From NCBI RefSeq assembly GCF_007827045.1, contig NZ_RPFW01000004.1:62001-126000 (forward strand): 64,000 nt of DNA. Direction: 5' to 3'. The notes below the pieces were generated by a model, which made no database searches, was not told the DNA's origin, and saw only the letters and a program-made list of their open reading frames with translations. Below, piece after piece: positions 17,111 through 25,842 of this stretch (position 1 is the first letter of the stretch; each line of letters begins with the position of its first letter). This stretch comes from Trebonia kvetii (GTDB taxonomy: Bacteria > Actinomycetota > Actinomycetes > Streptosporangiales > Streptosporangiaceae). Made by a program: the position numbers and the translations under genes.

Positions 17111-18370
17111 GTGGAGTTCGCCTTCCGGTCGGGCCCCGATGCGGGCAGCCCGCCGGGCACGTGCGTACTGACTGGCGCCGTCGAGTACCCGCAGCTGGTG
17201 CTCAAGCAGGCGGAGTTCGAGCACAACCTGGCGGCGATGCGCGAGTTCTGCGCGGCCAAGGGGGTCGCGCTCGCGCCGCACGCCAAGACGAGCATGTCCC
17301 CGGCCATCATCAACCGCCAGCTGGCGGCGGGCGCCTGGGGCATGACGGTCGCGAGCGTGGGTCAGCTTCGCGTCTGCCTGGAGATCGGCGTGCCGGTCAT
17401 GATCCTCGCGAACGAGCTGGTCAACCCGGCCGCCGGGCGCTGGCTCGGCGAGGCCATGGCCGGGCGTCCGGCGCAGCGGGTGTACTGCGTCGTCGACTCG
17501 GCCGCGGGTGTCGAGCGGCTTGCCGATGGCTGGCAGGCGAGCGGCAACCCCGCGGCGCTGCCGGTTCTCGTCGAGCTCGGCATCTCCGGCGGACGATGCG
17601 GCTGCCGGACAGCAGCCGAGGCAGAATCGGTCGCCCGCGCCGTCGCCGGCCGGCCGGAGCTGTGCCTGGCCGGTGTCGAAGCCTTCGAGGGCATCCTGCC
17701 CGGCGGGTCGGCCGAGGAGCTGCACGCGGTGGACGAGTTCCTGCGGCGTCTCGGGGACGTCGCGGTCCGCCTGGACCGGCTTGGCCTGCTGTCGCAGGAG
17801 ACCGAGCCGGTGCTGACGGCAGGCGGCAGCCTGTACTTCGACCGGGTGGCCGAGCTCCTCAGCGCCGTCCGCCTCTCCCGGCCGCACCGGGTGGTGCTGC
17901 GCAGCGGCTGCTACGCCTTCCACGACCACGCGAAGCACGCGCCCCCCAGCCGCACCGGACGCCCCCGCCACTCCACGCGCGCCGACACCGGTCCGCTGGC
18001 CGGCGCCGAGGGCACCACGGAGCTGCGCCCGGCCCTGGAGGCCTGGTGCGAGGTGGTCAGCGTCCCCGAGCCCGGCCAGGCCATCGCGGCGCTCGGCAGG
18101 CGAGACGCGCCGTACGACGCGGGCTACCCCGTCGTGTTCGCCCGCCGCCCGGCCGCCGGCGGCCCGGCCGAGCCGTGCGCGGGCGTGTCTGTCACGGCGA
18201 TGAACGACCAGCACGCCTACCTCAGCGTGCCCGCCGGGTCGCCGCTCGCCGTCGGTGACCTACTCGGCTGCGGCATCATCCACCCCTGCACCGCCTTCGA
18301 CAAGTGGCGCAGGATCGCCCTGGTGGACGAGAACTATCGCGTGCTCGACACCATCGAAACCTGCTTCTAG
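17111..18370 (+). CDS. D-threonine aldolase / D-serine dehydratase-like PLP enzyme
   Basis: Fold-type III (alanine-racemase-like) PLP enzyme of 419 residues. The cofactor lysine is K59 in LAPHAKTSMSP, and the C-terminal metal site HPCTAFDKW contributes H391 and C393, the hallmark of the D-serine dehydratase/D-threonine aldolase family. It probably cleaves or deaminates a beta-hydroxy D-amino acid. The GTG start has GAAGGGA 8 bases upstream. It may work with the decarboxylase just upstream in amino acid catabolism. Confidence 0.87.
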   Translation: MEFAFRSGPDAGSPPGTCVLTGAVEYPQLVLKQAEFEHNLAAMREFCAAKGVALAPHAKTSMSPAIINRQLAAGAWGMTVASVGQLRVCLEIGVPVMILANELVNPAAGRWLGEAMAGRPAQRVYCVVDSAAGVERLADGWQASGNPAALPVLVELGISGGRCGCRTAAEAESVARAVAGRPELCLAGVEAFEGILPGGSAEELHAVDEFLRRLGDVAVRLDRLGLLSQETEPVLTAGGSLYFDRVAELLSAVRLSRPHRVVLRSGCYAFHDHAKHAPPSRTGRPRHSTRADTGPLAGAEGTTELRPALEAWCEVVSVPEPGQAIAALGRRDAPYDAGYPVVFARRPAAGGPAEPCAGVSVTAMNDQHAYLSVPAGSPLAVGDLLGCGIIHPCTAFDKWRRIALVDENYRVLDTIETCF

Positions 18371-18379
18371 GCAGCTCGC

Positions 18380-18412
18380 AGCCCGGTGCGCGCTGATGAC
18401 GCGCACCGGGCT
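18380..18412. terminator. Bidirectional terminator hairpin
   Basis: A perfect 13-base stem (18380-18392 with 18400-18412, arm AGCCCGGTGCGCG) with a 7-base loop, between two converging genes. Confidence 0.82.
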
Positions 18413-18422
18413 CCGCGGCGAG

Positions 18423-20078
18423 CTATCCGGCGTTCCAGAAGGAGCACTGGTGCTCGGCGCTGAAGGTCGCCGCCGAGATCGTCTGCGATTGGTCACCAGG
18501 CCGCAGCGACATCAGCTGGCCGCTGGTGTACCTGGGCCAGTACGGCTGTCCCTGAACCGACGGCCTGCCGGTCTTCACGAAGGCGCCCCAATACCTGATC
18601 ATCTGCCTGGACAGCTCAAGCTGGGCCGGCGTGAACAGGTCATACAGCGAGTAGCCGTTGTTGAAGCTCGGCCACAGGTAGGCGAGCTCCATCGCGTGCC
18701 CGGCGCCCCACTGGTATCCGGGATGGTCCATGTTCAGCCCGGGGGCGTGCAGGTCGTCGAACTGGTAGAAGTACGTCCGCGTGCCGCTCGCGAACTGTGC
18801 CGCCAGGTTCTGCGTGGGACACCCGCCGATCCCGGTGAGGAAACCGCTGTCGGTCCAGATGTCGCCGATCTGGTAGGCGGCGGTGTACGGGCTCGGGTAG
18901 GAGCTCCACGGGTAGTGCGCGAGGATGGCCGGCGCCGCGGACGCCCCGTACAGGCTGGTGATGAACGCGGCGGCCTGCGCCTGCGTGAAGCCGGTGAAGC
19001 CCTGCGCGAAGGTCCTGCCCTCGTTGTGGTTGGTGCCCATCAGCACCGGCAGGTGGTCGTAGTGTCCCGACGCCACCGCGGACGCGGGCGCGACGGGCAG
19101 CTCGGGACCGCCGTAGGTGAACAGCGGCTGGTAGCTGCTGCTGGCGTCGAGCAGCGTCTTTTCCGGCAGCGCCCGCAGGCACGCCGCCGCGGTCGCCTGG
19201 TCGGGGCATCCGGCCGCCTTGGCGAACGCGAGGCTCGCGGTCTGCGCCGTGGCCCGGCTCTGCGAGGCGCAGCTGCCGCTCTGCATGATCACGCCGCGGA
19301 ACAGCCCGCGGGCCGGCGGTGAGGTCAGCAGCGCGCACATGGACCAGCCGCCCGCCGACTCGCCGTCGATGGTGACCTTGGACGGGTTGCCGCCGAAGGA
19401 GCGGATGTTCCGCTGCACCCAGCGCAGCGCCGCCGCCTGGTCGAGCAGACCGTAGTTGCCGCTGCCCGTCGACTTGCCCTTGCCGAGGCCCGGAATGTCG
19501 AGGAAGCCGAACGGGCCGAGCCGGTAGTTGATGGACACCACGATGATGTGGTCGGTCGTCACGATGAGCGAACCGTCGTGCTGGTCGCCGGCGCCGGTGG
19601 TAAGCCCGCCGCCATGGATCATGACGAGAACAGGAAGGCCGGAACCCCGGCCGTGGCGGGATTGCCGGTCCTGGCCGGGCGGCGTGTACACGTTCAGGTA
19701 GAGGCAGTCCTCGTTGTCGATGCGCGGGCCGTTGCCGCTCGCCGTCTGCGCGCACCGGCCGCCGTACGAGGTGGCCTGGCGGACGCCCTTCCAACGGGCC
19801 GCCGGCTGGGGTGCCGCCCAGCGCAGCGCGCCGGTCGGCGGCGCCGCGTAGGGGATGCCGAGGTACTGGTCGGCGCCCTCCGCATTGGTGCCATGCAGCA
19901 GGCCCTTGTCGGTCCGCACAATCAGTCCGTGGCTCCCGCCTGTTGGAGCGGAGCCCGCGGCCGACGCGCCCGGTGCCAGGGTCACCCCGGTGACCAGCGT
20001 GGCGGCGGCGAGCAGCAGTCCCGCCGCCGTCCGCGCCCTCGTTGCTCTGCCGCGCACGCGGCCAGTCTCGGAAATCAC
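18423..20078 (-). CDS. Secreted type-B carboxylesterase
   Basis: Alpha/beta hydrolase of 551 residues with a signal peptide (basic start, hydrophobic LLLAAATLVTGVTL, cleavage near APGASAAG at about 35-42). The nucleophile is S241 in GESAGG; HGGG (155-158) forms the oxyanion hole; EDCLYLNVYTP is the family signature. The catalytic acid and histidine lie further on (GTNHNEGRTF; GAGHAMELAYLW). GTG 20078 is chosen because GGAGGGA lies just upstream and it opens directly into the signal peptide. It is divergent from a ROK regulator. Confidence 0.92.
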   Translation of the reverse strand: MISETGRVRGRATRARTAAGLLLAAATLVTGVTLAPGASAAGSAPTGGSHGLIVRTDKGLLHGTNAEGADQYLGIPYAAPPTGALRWAAPQPAARWKGVRQATSYGGRCAQTASGNGPRIDNEDCLYLNVYTPPGQDRQSRHGRGSGLPVLVMIHGGGLTTGAGDQHDGSLIVTTDHIIVVSINYRLGPFGFLDIPGLGKGKSTGSGNYGLLDQAAALRWVQRNIRSFGGNPSKVTIDGESAGGWSMCALLTSPPARGLFRGVIMQSGSCASQSRATAQTASLAFAKAAGCPDQATAAACLRALPEKTLLDASSSYQPLFTYGGPELPVAPASAVASGHYDHLPVLMGTNHNEGRTFAQGFTGFTQAQAAAFITSLYGASAAPAILAHYPWSSYPSPYTAAYQIGDIWTDSGFLTGIGGCPTQNLAAQFASGTRTYFYQFDDLHAPGLNMDHPGYQWGAGHAMELAYLWPSFNNGYSLYDLFTPAQLELSRQMIRYWGAFVKTGRPSVQGQPYWPRYTSGQLMSLRPGDQSQTISAATFSAEHQCSFWNAG

Positions 20079-20166
20079 GAGTCCCTCCAGCGCTTGGTGG
20101 CTGCGATGACACTTGTCACGCCGATACAACGGGACACTCATCCACTTCTTGAATTCTGTCAACAAA

Positions 20167-20204
20167 TGAAGTAATGAGCGTAAAATCCGGGATTAGTTAC
20201 TTCA
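20167..20204. promoter_or_regulatory. Inverted repeat TGAAGTAA-N22-TTACTTCA in divergent promoter region
   Basis: Perfect 8-base arms (20167-20174 and 20197-20204) lie in the 192-base, locally AT-richer gap between the carboxylesterase gene and the ROK regulator. It is a candidate site for the ROK protein. Confidence 0.4.
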
Positions 20205-20270
20205 GATCTGGAGAAATGAAGGGGTCTGACAACGGCACTTAGACCGGCTTTATTCGCCAGGAGGCCGACC

Positions 20271-21482
20271 ATGCAGCCGCGCACCCGGATGGACAGGCCA
20301 GCACCCAGGTCAAGCCGTGATCTCGTGCTGACAGCGCTCCGCGCGCGCGGACCGATGAGCAGGGCGGAGCTCGCCAGGCAGGCCGGCATCGCACCGTCGA
20401 CGATCAGCGCCGTGGTGCAGGAACTGGCGGCCGCCGGCCTGGTCGTCGCCGCGCACCAACCGCGCGAGGAAACACAGCCGGGCGAGGAAACACAGCCGAG
20501 CGAGGCGCCACGGCCAGGCAGGCCGGGCCTGCGGCTGACGCTCAACCCGCGGCTCGGCGCGGTCGCCGGCGTGGAGTTCTGCTTCGACAAGGTCCGCGTC
20601 CTGCTGTGCGACCTCGCGCACAACGTCGTCGCCACGGCCGAATGCGACCTGCCCCGCGCGCACAGCAGCGACGCCGCCCTCGCCGCCGGGGGACGGCTTG
20701 TCGCCAAGGCGCTCGCCGACGCCGGGCTGCCACGCGACGCGCTCATCGCCGCCGGGGTCTCGGTGCCCGGCCCGGTTCGCCGGCACCCGGACACCGTCAC
20801 GCCGTCGGCGATACTCCCCGGCTGGCACGGCGTGAACGGCGACGACATCGCCGCGGCCCTCGGCGCCGCGGTCAGCATCGACAACGACGCCAACCTGGCC
20901 GCGCTCGGCGAGCACGTCTGGGGCGCGGGGCGCGGCTGCGTCGACAGCGTGACGCTCAAGTTCCACTACGGCATCGGTTGCGGCCTGTTCGTCAACGGCT
21001 CCCTGGTCCGCGGCAGCGGCGGCGCGGGCGAGATCGGGCACATCGTCGTCGACGAGCGAGGACCGCTGTGCCGCTGCGGCAAGCGCGGCTGCCTGGAAAC
21101 CTACGCCGCGATCTCCGCCATCATGGAGGCACTCAGCCCGCAGCACGGCGAGCTGACGCTGCCGGAACTGCTGCGGCTGCTCGCCGCGCGCGACCCAGGC
21201 GCGGTGCGCGTGGTGGGCGACGCGGCGGAGCTCGTCGGCACGCACCTGGCCGCCGTGTGCAACCTGCTCGCGCCGAGCATGGTCATCGTGACCGGGCCGA
21301 TGGCCCGCGCCGGGGACCTGGTCCTCGACCCGATCAGGGCCGCGATCCGCCGGCACATCGCGCCCAACGCGGTCCCGCGGGTGGTGCTCGGCTCGCTCGG
21401 CAACAGGAACACCGCGCTGGGCGCGATCGCCCTCGCACTCGACGAGACCGAGTGGCTGCCTGCCAGGCGCGCGCGAGCCTAA
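20271..21482 (+). CDS. ROK-family transcriptional regulator
   Basis: An N-terminal winged HTH (about 15-60; MSRAELARQAGIAPSTISAV) joins a ROK sugar-kinase-like domain. The zinc motif CRCGKRGCLE is intact, as are the IDNDANLAALGE and GAGEIGHI segments. A short direct repeat (REETQPGEETQPSE) lies in the linker at about 64-77. NagC/XylR-type regulators answer to sugars or their phosphates. The divergent secreted esterase is its likely target, for example for deacylation of an acylated glycan, but this is inferred from position only. Confidence 0.9.
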   Translation: MQPRTRMDRPAPRSSRDLVLTALRARGPMSRAELARQAGIAPSTISAVVQELAAAGLVVAAHQPREETQPGEETQPSEAPRPGRPGLRLTLNPRLGAVAGVEFCFDKVRVLLCDLAHNVVATAECDLPRAHSSDAALAAGGRLVAKALADAGLPRDALIAAGVSVPGPVRRHPDTVTPSAILPGWHGVNGDDIAAALGAAVSIDNDANLAALGEHVWGAGRGCVDSVTLKFHYGIGCGLFVNGSLVRGSGGAGEIGHIVVDERGPLCRCGKRGCLETYAAISAIMEALSPQHGELTLPELLRLLAARDPGAVRVVGDAAELVGTHLAAVCNLLAPSMVIVTGPMARAGDLVLDPIRAAIRRHIAPNAVPRVVLGSLGNRNTALGAIALALDETEWLPARRARA

Positions 21483-21485
21483 CCC

Positions 21486-21504
21486 GATCATCCCAAACGG
21501 TTGC
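21486..21504 (+). repeat. Second copy of dispersed motif (18/19)
   Basis: GATCATCCCAAACGGTTGC begins 3 bases after the ROK stop codon and differs from the 17016 copy at one base. Confidence 0.6.
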
Positions 21505-21551
21505 CTGTCAAACCCGGCACCGCACCGCACCGCCGTGCCGCCAGGCGTGCG

Positions 21552-23087
21552 CTAGCCGTAGATCTTCTTGACCTCGTTCTTAAGCAGCTTCCCCGTCGGC
21601 GTGCGCGGCAGCTCAGCGGCGAAGACGAAGCTGCGCGGGATCTTGAAGCCGGCGATCCTGCCGCGCAGGTAGGCGGTCAGCTCCGCGGCGAGCTCGTCGC
21701 CGGGCTCGGCGTCCGCCGACGGCTGCACGACCGCCTTGACCTCCTCGCCCATCTCCGGGTTCGGCACCCCGATCACCGCCACGTCGGCGACCGCAGGGTG
21801 CAGCGCGAGAGCGCTCTCGATCTCCTGCGGGTAGATGTTCACGCCGCCCGAGATGATCATGAACGCCTTGCGGTCGGTGAGGTAGAGGAAGCCGTCCTCG
21901 TCGGCGTATCCCATGTCGCCGACCGTGGTCCAGTTCGGGTGGCCGGAGTGGCGGGATGCCTCGGTCTTCGCCGCGTCGTGCAGGTACTCGAACGGCGCCT
22001 GCTCCTGCTCGAAGTACACGGTGCCGACCTCGCCGGCCGGCAGCTCGTTGCCTTCTGGGTCGCAGATCCGCAGCACGCCGAGCACCGGCTTGCCGACAGA
22101 GCCTGGCCGGTCCGCCCACTGCGCCGAGTCGATGAAAGTGAAGCCGCTGCCCTCGGTTGAGGAGTAGTACTCGCGCAGGATCGGCCCCCACCAGTCGATC
22201 ATCGCCCGCTTGACGTCGACCGGGCAGGGCGCCGCCGCGTGCACCGCGACGCGGTGACTGGACAGGTCATAGCGCTGCCGTTCCTCATCGGGAAGACGGA
22301 GCATCCGCACGAAGTGAGTGGGCACCCACTGGCTGTGCGTCACCCGGTACTGCTCGATCGCCTCGAGAGCCTGCGCGGCGTCGAACCGGTCCATCAGCAC
22401 CACCGTGCCGCCGACCGCCTGGGCGGTACCGCACCAGCGCAGCGGCGCCGCGTGGTACAGCGGCGCGGGGGAGAGGTAAACCGGCGGCTGGTCGCCGCCG
22501 AAGTCGAAGAAGAAGCGGGCGAGCAGGGTCAGCGCCGCGTCCTGCTCGTCGACCTTGTGCTCGGGCAGCGGCGGCCGCACGCCCTTGGGGCGGCCGGTGG
22601 TGCCCGACGAGTACAGCATGGTCGAGCCGGACCACAGCTCGGGCACGTCCAGCTCGCCCGCCGCGTCGAGCGCGGCCTCGTAGGGATCGCAGCCGGTGAC
22701 GGCGCCGCCGTAGGCTAGCCGCGTCTTCGCCGCGGTGGCGCCGGCGGCGACCTCGGCGGCCAGCTCGCCGAGCCCGGCGGAGACGACAAGGGCCCGCGCG
22801 CCGCTGTCCGCGACGATGTATCCGGCCTCTTCCACGGTCAGGTGGGAGTTGACCGCCGTCAGGTAGAGCCCCGAGCGCAGAGCCGCCCAGTACACCTCGA
22901 ACGCGGGCAGCGCGTTATCGGTGAACAGCGCGACCACGTCGCCGCGCCGCAGACCCGCGTCGTACAGCAGCCGGCTGAGCCGACGGGAGCGGTCCTCGAG
23001 CTCGGCGTAGCTCAGCCGCTCGCCGGTTCGTGCCATGACCGCCGCGGTCCGATCGGGATCGATGCGGGCGAACGTGCCGGGATACAT
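21552..23087 (-). CDS. Acyl-CoA synthetase (FadD-type AMP-forming ligase)
   Basis: ANL-superfamily ligase of 511 residues. The phosphate-binding loop SSGTTGRPKGV is at 160-170, the adenine motif YYSSTEG and the hinge GDMGYADEDGFLYLTDRK follow, and the catalytic lysine is in PTGKLLKNEV. ATG 23087 follows AAGGAGG at good spacing. It lies 166 bases downstream of an enoyl-CoA hydratase gene on the same strand, which suggests a shared beta-oxidation or acid-degradation route. The chain length of its substrate cannot be told. Confidence 0.92.
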   Translation of the reverse strand: MYPGTFARIDPDRTAAVMARTGERLSYAELEDRSRRLSRLLYDAGLRRGDVVALFTDNALPAFEVYWAALRSGLYLTAVNSHLTVEEAGYIVADSGARALVVSAGLGELAAEVAAGATAAKTRLAYGGAVTGCDPYEAALDAAGELDVPELWSGSTMLYSSGTTGRPKGVRPPLPEHKVDEQDAALTLLARFFFDFGGDQPPVYLSPAPLYHAAPLRWCGTAQAVGGTVVLMDRFDAAQALEAIEQYRVTHSQWVPTHFVRMLRLPDEERQRYDLSSHRVAVHAAAPCPVDVKRAMIDWWGPILREYYSSTEGSGFTFIDSAQWADRPGSVGKPVLGVLRICDPEGNELPAGEVGTVYFEQEQAPFEYLHDAAKTEASRHSGHPNWTTVGDMGYADEDGFLYLTDRKAFMIISGGVNIYPQEIESALALHPAVADVAVIGVPNPEMGEEVKAVVQPSADAEPGDELAAELTAYLRGRIAGFKIPRSFVFAAELPRTPTGKLLKNEVKKIYG

Positions 23088-23173
23088 CGCGTCTTCCTCC
23101 TTGAATACGCGGTGCGCGGTGCAGCCTGGTCCGGCGGCGAGCACCAGGCTGCTGACTCACCGTCGGCAGTCCC

Positions 23174-23209
23174 GCGTGCCGAATGATCGTCAACGTATGT
23201 TCGGCACGC
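23174..23209. promoter_or_regulatory. 10-base inverted repeat before the acyl-CoA ligase gene
   Basis: GCGTGCCGAA (23174-23183) and TTCGGCACGC (23200-23209) are perfect arms around 16 bases, between the hydratase stop and the ligase start. It could be an operator or a weak terminator. Confidence 0.4.
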
Positions 23210-23252
23210 CGGGATTGTCCAGACCTGGGCGAGACGGCCCCCGGGCGGAGGG

Positions 23253-24017
23253 CTACCGCCCGGTCCAGCGCGGCAGGCGCTTCTCCGCGAAGGCGAGCGC
23301 TCCTTCACGCGCGTCCTCGGACGTGAAAACCGGCTCGACCAGGACTCCCTGCCGCTGCCAGAACTCGCCGGCCGGCCACCCGGCGGCCTCGGCGACGACC
23401 TTCTTGGTGGCGAGCACGGCGAGTGGCCCGTTGGCCGCGATCGCGGCCGCCAGCTCGCGCGCGGCGGCGAGCGCGCCGCCCGGCGCGGTGAGCCGGTTGA
23501 CCAGGCCGAAGTGGTGACCACGGGGCGCGTCGAGGAACTCGCCGGTCAGCGCGAGCTCCATGGCAACCTGGTAGGGGATCCGCTGGGGAAGCCGCAGCAG
23601 CCCGCCCGCCGCGGCGACCAGGCCGCGCTTGACCTCGGGAAGCCCGAACTTCGCGTTCTCCGCGGCGACCACCAGGTCGCAGGACAGCGCGATCTCGCAA
23701 CCGCCGGCCAGCGCGTAGCCCTCGACGGCCGCGATCAGCGGCTTGGCGGGCGGCGCCTCGGTGATGCCCGCGAAACCGCGGCCGGGGATCGACGGCCGGC
23801 CGCCGGTGAGGAACGCCTTCAGGTCCATCCCGGCGCAGAACGTGCCGCCCGCGCCGGTGATCACCCCGGCTCGCAGGTCGCCGCGGGCATCCAGGTCATC
23901 AAGTGCCGCCGCGATGCCGCTCGCGACCTCGCCGTTGACCGCGTTGCGGGCCTCGGGACGGTTGATGGTGATCACCAGGACGCCGTCGGCGTCTTCGGTC
24001 TGAACCGTGTCGGTCAC
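23253..24017 (-). CDS. Enoyl-CoA hydratase/isomerase (crotonase) family protein
   Basis: Crotonase fold, 254 residues. The oxyanion-hole segment is FCAGMDLKAF and the second conserved segment is EGYALAGGCEIALSCDL, followed by KFGLPEVKRGLV, which carries a Glu at the usual catalytic position. GTG 24017 is used because GGAGG lies a few bases upstream; the upstream ATG frame adds residues without family character. It probably hydrates an enoyl-CoA produced after the neighbouring ligase has activated the acid. Confidence 0.9.
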   Translation of the reverse strand: MTDTVQTEDADGVLVITINRPEARNAVNGEVASGIAAALDDLDARGDLRAGVITGAGGTFCAGMDLKAFLTGGRPSIPGRGFAGITEAPPAKPLIAAVEGYALAGGCEIALSCDLVVAAENAKFGLPEVKRGLVAAAGGLLRLPQRIPYQVAMELALTGEFLDAPRGHHFGLVNRLTAPGGALAAARELAAAIAANGPLAVLATKKVVAEAAGWPAGEFWQRQGVLVEPVFTSEDAREGALAFAEKRLPRWTGR

Positions 24018-24176
24018 GAATCCTCCAAGTAGCTCATTGGCGTGCGGAGCATATCCCTGGACGGCTCCCGTTCGCATCAACCGCGACCGGCCGTCACGGA
24101 AGCCGCCAGGCGCGGGCCGGCGCCCGGATAACCGCCAGTGCGGGCGGCGGCTGTCCTGGCACCGGCCCTCGCACGG

Positions 24177-25202
24177 TCAGAACGCCGCCGCGGCGGGCGA
24201 CGCGGGCCCGGAGCCGGCGCCGGAGGCACGGACGGCGGCGGCGATCTCCGACAGGTCGTCCTCCTTCAGTTCCAGGCTCGCCGCTGGCAGCCATCCGTCG
24301 ACCTGACGCGGGCTGCGAGCGCCGACGATCGCGCCGGTCACCCCGGGAAAGGCCAGCGTCCACGCGACGGCGATCGCGGCCGGCGTGACGCCGTGACGCT
24401 CGGCGACTGGGCACAGCGCCCGCGCCAGGGCCAGGTTCGCCGACAGGGCGGGCTCGGTGAAGTCGGGGTGCCTGGCCCGCCAGTCGCCCGGCTCGAGCAG
24501 GGCCGCCCTGCCCGCGGTGAACGCGCCGGTGAGCAGGCCCGAGGCCATCGGGCTGTAGACGATCGCCCCGGCCCGGTGATCGCGGGCCCACGGCAGGACG
24601 TCGCTCGCGGCGTCGCGGTGAATCAGGTTGAACGCCGGCTGGATGGCGTCGACCGCGCCGGTCTCGCCGGCCGTCTCCAGCTGGGCGACGCCGTGGTTGG
24701 ACAGCCCCGCCGCGCGGATCTTGCCCTCGCGCTTGAGATCGGTGAAGACCTGCCAGTACTCCTCGAGCGGGGTGCCGTCCTCGGCCGGCCAGTGCATCTG
24801 GTACAGGTCGATCCGCTCGACCCGCAGCCGCCGCAGTGAGCCCTCGACCTCGCGCCGCAGGCTGGCCGGCGCGCCGGCTCGCCGGGGCGTAGCGGATCGG
24901 TCGGCGGGGTCCCAGACCAGGCCGCCCTTGGTGAAGACATAGGGCCGGTCCGCCTCGGGCACGCCGCGCAGGGCGGTGGCCACCACCTCTTCTGAGTGCC
25001 CGAGCCCGTAGACGGCGGCGGTGTCGATCCAGTTGATGCCTGACTCCACCGCGTGCCTGATGGCCGCGACGGACGCGGCGTCGTCCTGGTTGCCCCAGGC
25101 GAAGGCCCAGTCTCCGCCGCCGATGGCCCAGGCGCCGAAGCCGGTCCTGGTCAGCTGCATGCCGGTGCTGCCAAGCTGTGTGGTCGGAAGAACGGTTGTC
25201 AT
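24177..25202 (-). CDS. Aldo/keto reductase
   Basis: NADPH-dependent TIM-barrel reductase of 341 residues. The catalytic tetrad can be placed: Asp and Tyr in NWIDTAAVYGLGHSE, Lys in VFTKGGLVWD, His in YQMHWPAED. The C-terminal cofactor region GAIVGARSPRQVDGW fits NADP binding. It is downstream of the VIT-type transporter and MFS genes on the same strand with gaps of 70 and 45 bases, so one transcript is possible. A hairpin lies in the 70-base gap. Confidence 0.92.
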   Translation of the reverse strand: MTTVLPTTQLGSTGMQLTRTGFGAWAIGGGDWAFAWGNQDDAASVAAIRHAVESGINWIDTAAVYGLGHSEEVVATALRGVPEADRPYVFTKGGLVWDPADRSATPRRAGAPASLRREVEGSLRRLRVERIDLYQMHWPAEDGTPLEEYWQVFTDLKREGKIRAAGLSNHGVAQLETAGETGAVDAIQPAFNLIHRDAASDVLPWARDHRAGAIVYSPMASGLLTGAFTAGRAALLEPGDWRARHPDFTEPALSANLALARALCPVAERHGVTPAAIAVAWTLAFPGVTGAIVGARSPRQVDGWLPAASLELKEDDLSEIAAAVRASGAGSGPASPAAAAF

Positions 25203-25242
25203 GATCTTTCTCCTTGCTGTGTTTGATCCGTTGGTGTTCGCT

Positions 25243-25261
25243 GGCTGGCCCGTGGCCAGCC
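25243..25261. terminator. Small hairpin between VIT-type and aldo/keto reductase genes
   Basis: GGCTGGCC (25243-25250) and GGCCAGCC (25254-25261) form an 8-base perfect stem with a 3-base loop. Without a T-run it may only reduce read-through. Confidence 0.4.
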
Positions 25262-25272
25262 CGCAGGCTCGC

Positions 25273-25797
25273 TCAGCCCGAGGCGAGAATGCCGAGGCCA
25301 GCGCTGAGCGAGGCGATGATGGCCCCGCCGACGGCGACCGCGACGAACGACCGGGCGAAGCTGGTCTGGAAGAACTTGTGCCGCAGGTAGGCGAGGATGA
25401 GCAGTTCGGTGGCGACCACGATGACCGCGGCGCTGATCGCCGCGCTGTAGCCGGGGATCAGGAACGGCAGGGTATGGAAGATGCCGCCGGCGAACGTGCC
25501 GCCGCCGGTGATCGCGCCGCGCAGCACTGGGCTCCCGCGCCCGGTGAGGTCACCGGTGTCGGACAGTCCTTCGGAGAAGGCCATGCTCACGCCCGCGCCC
25601 AGGGCCGTCGCCGCGCCGGTGTAGAACGCGGTCATCGGGTGGTGGGTGGCGAGGACCACCGCGAATATCGGCGCCAGGGTCGACAGTGATCCGTCCATCA
25701 GCCCGCTGAGCCCGGGCTGGACGCGCGTGAGCAGGAACGAGTGGCTGCCGGTGTCCGTGGTGACCGGCGGGGCCTCGGTGGTTGCGATGGTTGTCAT
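25273..25797 (-). CDS. VIT1/CCC1-type membrane transporter-like protein
   Basis: A 174-residue membrane protein with four or five hydrophobic segments and the VIT-family start (QPGLSGLMDGSLSTLAPIF) in which acidic residues face the pore; GAGVSMAFSEGLSD follows. The family moves Fe2+ or Mn2+. It is shorter than most VIT proteins and has no cytosolic metal-binding domain, so the transported ion is uncertain. It lies 45 bases after the MFS gene. Confidence 0.8.
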   Translation of the reverse strand: MTTIATTEAPPVTTDTGSHSFLLTRVQPGLSGLMDGSLSTLAPIFAVVLATHHPMTAFYTGAATALGAGVSMAFSEGLSDTGDLTGRGSPVLRGAITGGGTFAGGIFHTLPFLIPGYSAAISAAVIVVATELLILAYLRHKFFQTSFARSFVAVAVGGAIIASLSAGLGILASG

Positions 25798-25842
25798 GGC
25801 CGTGCCCTTTCAGTTCTTGGTGAAATGTCCGGAATGTCGTTG

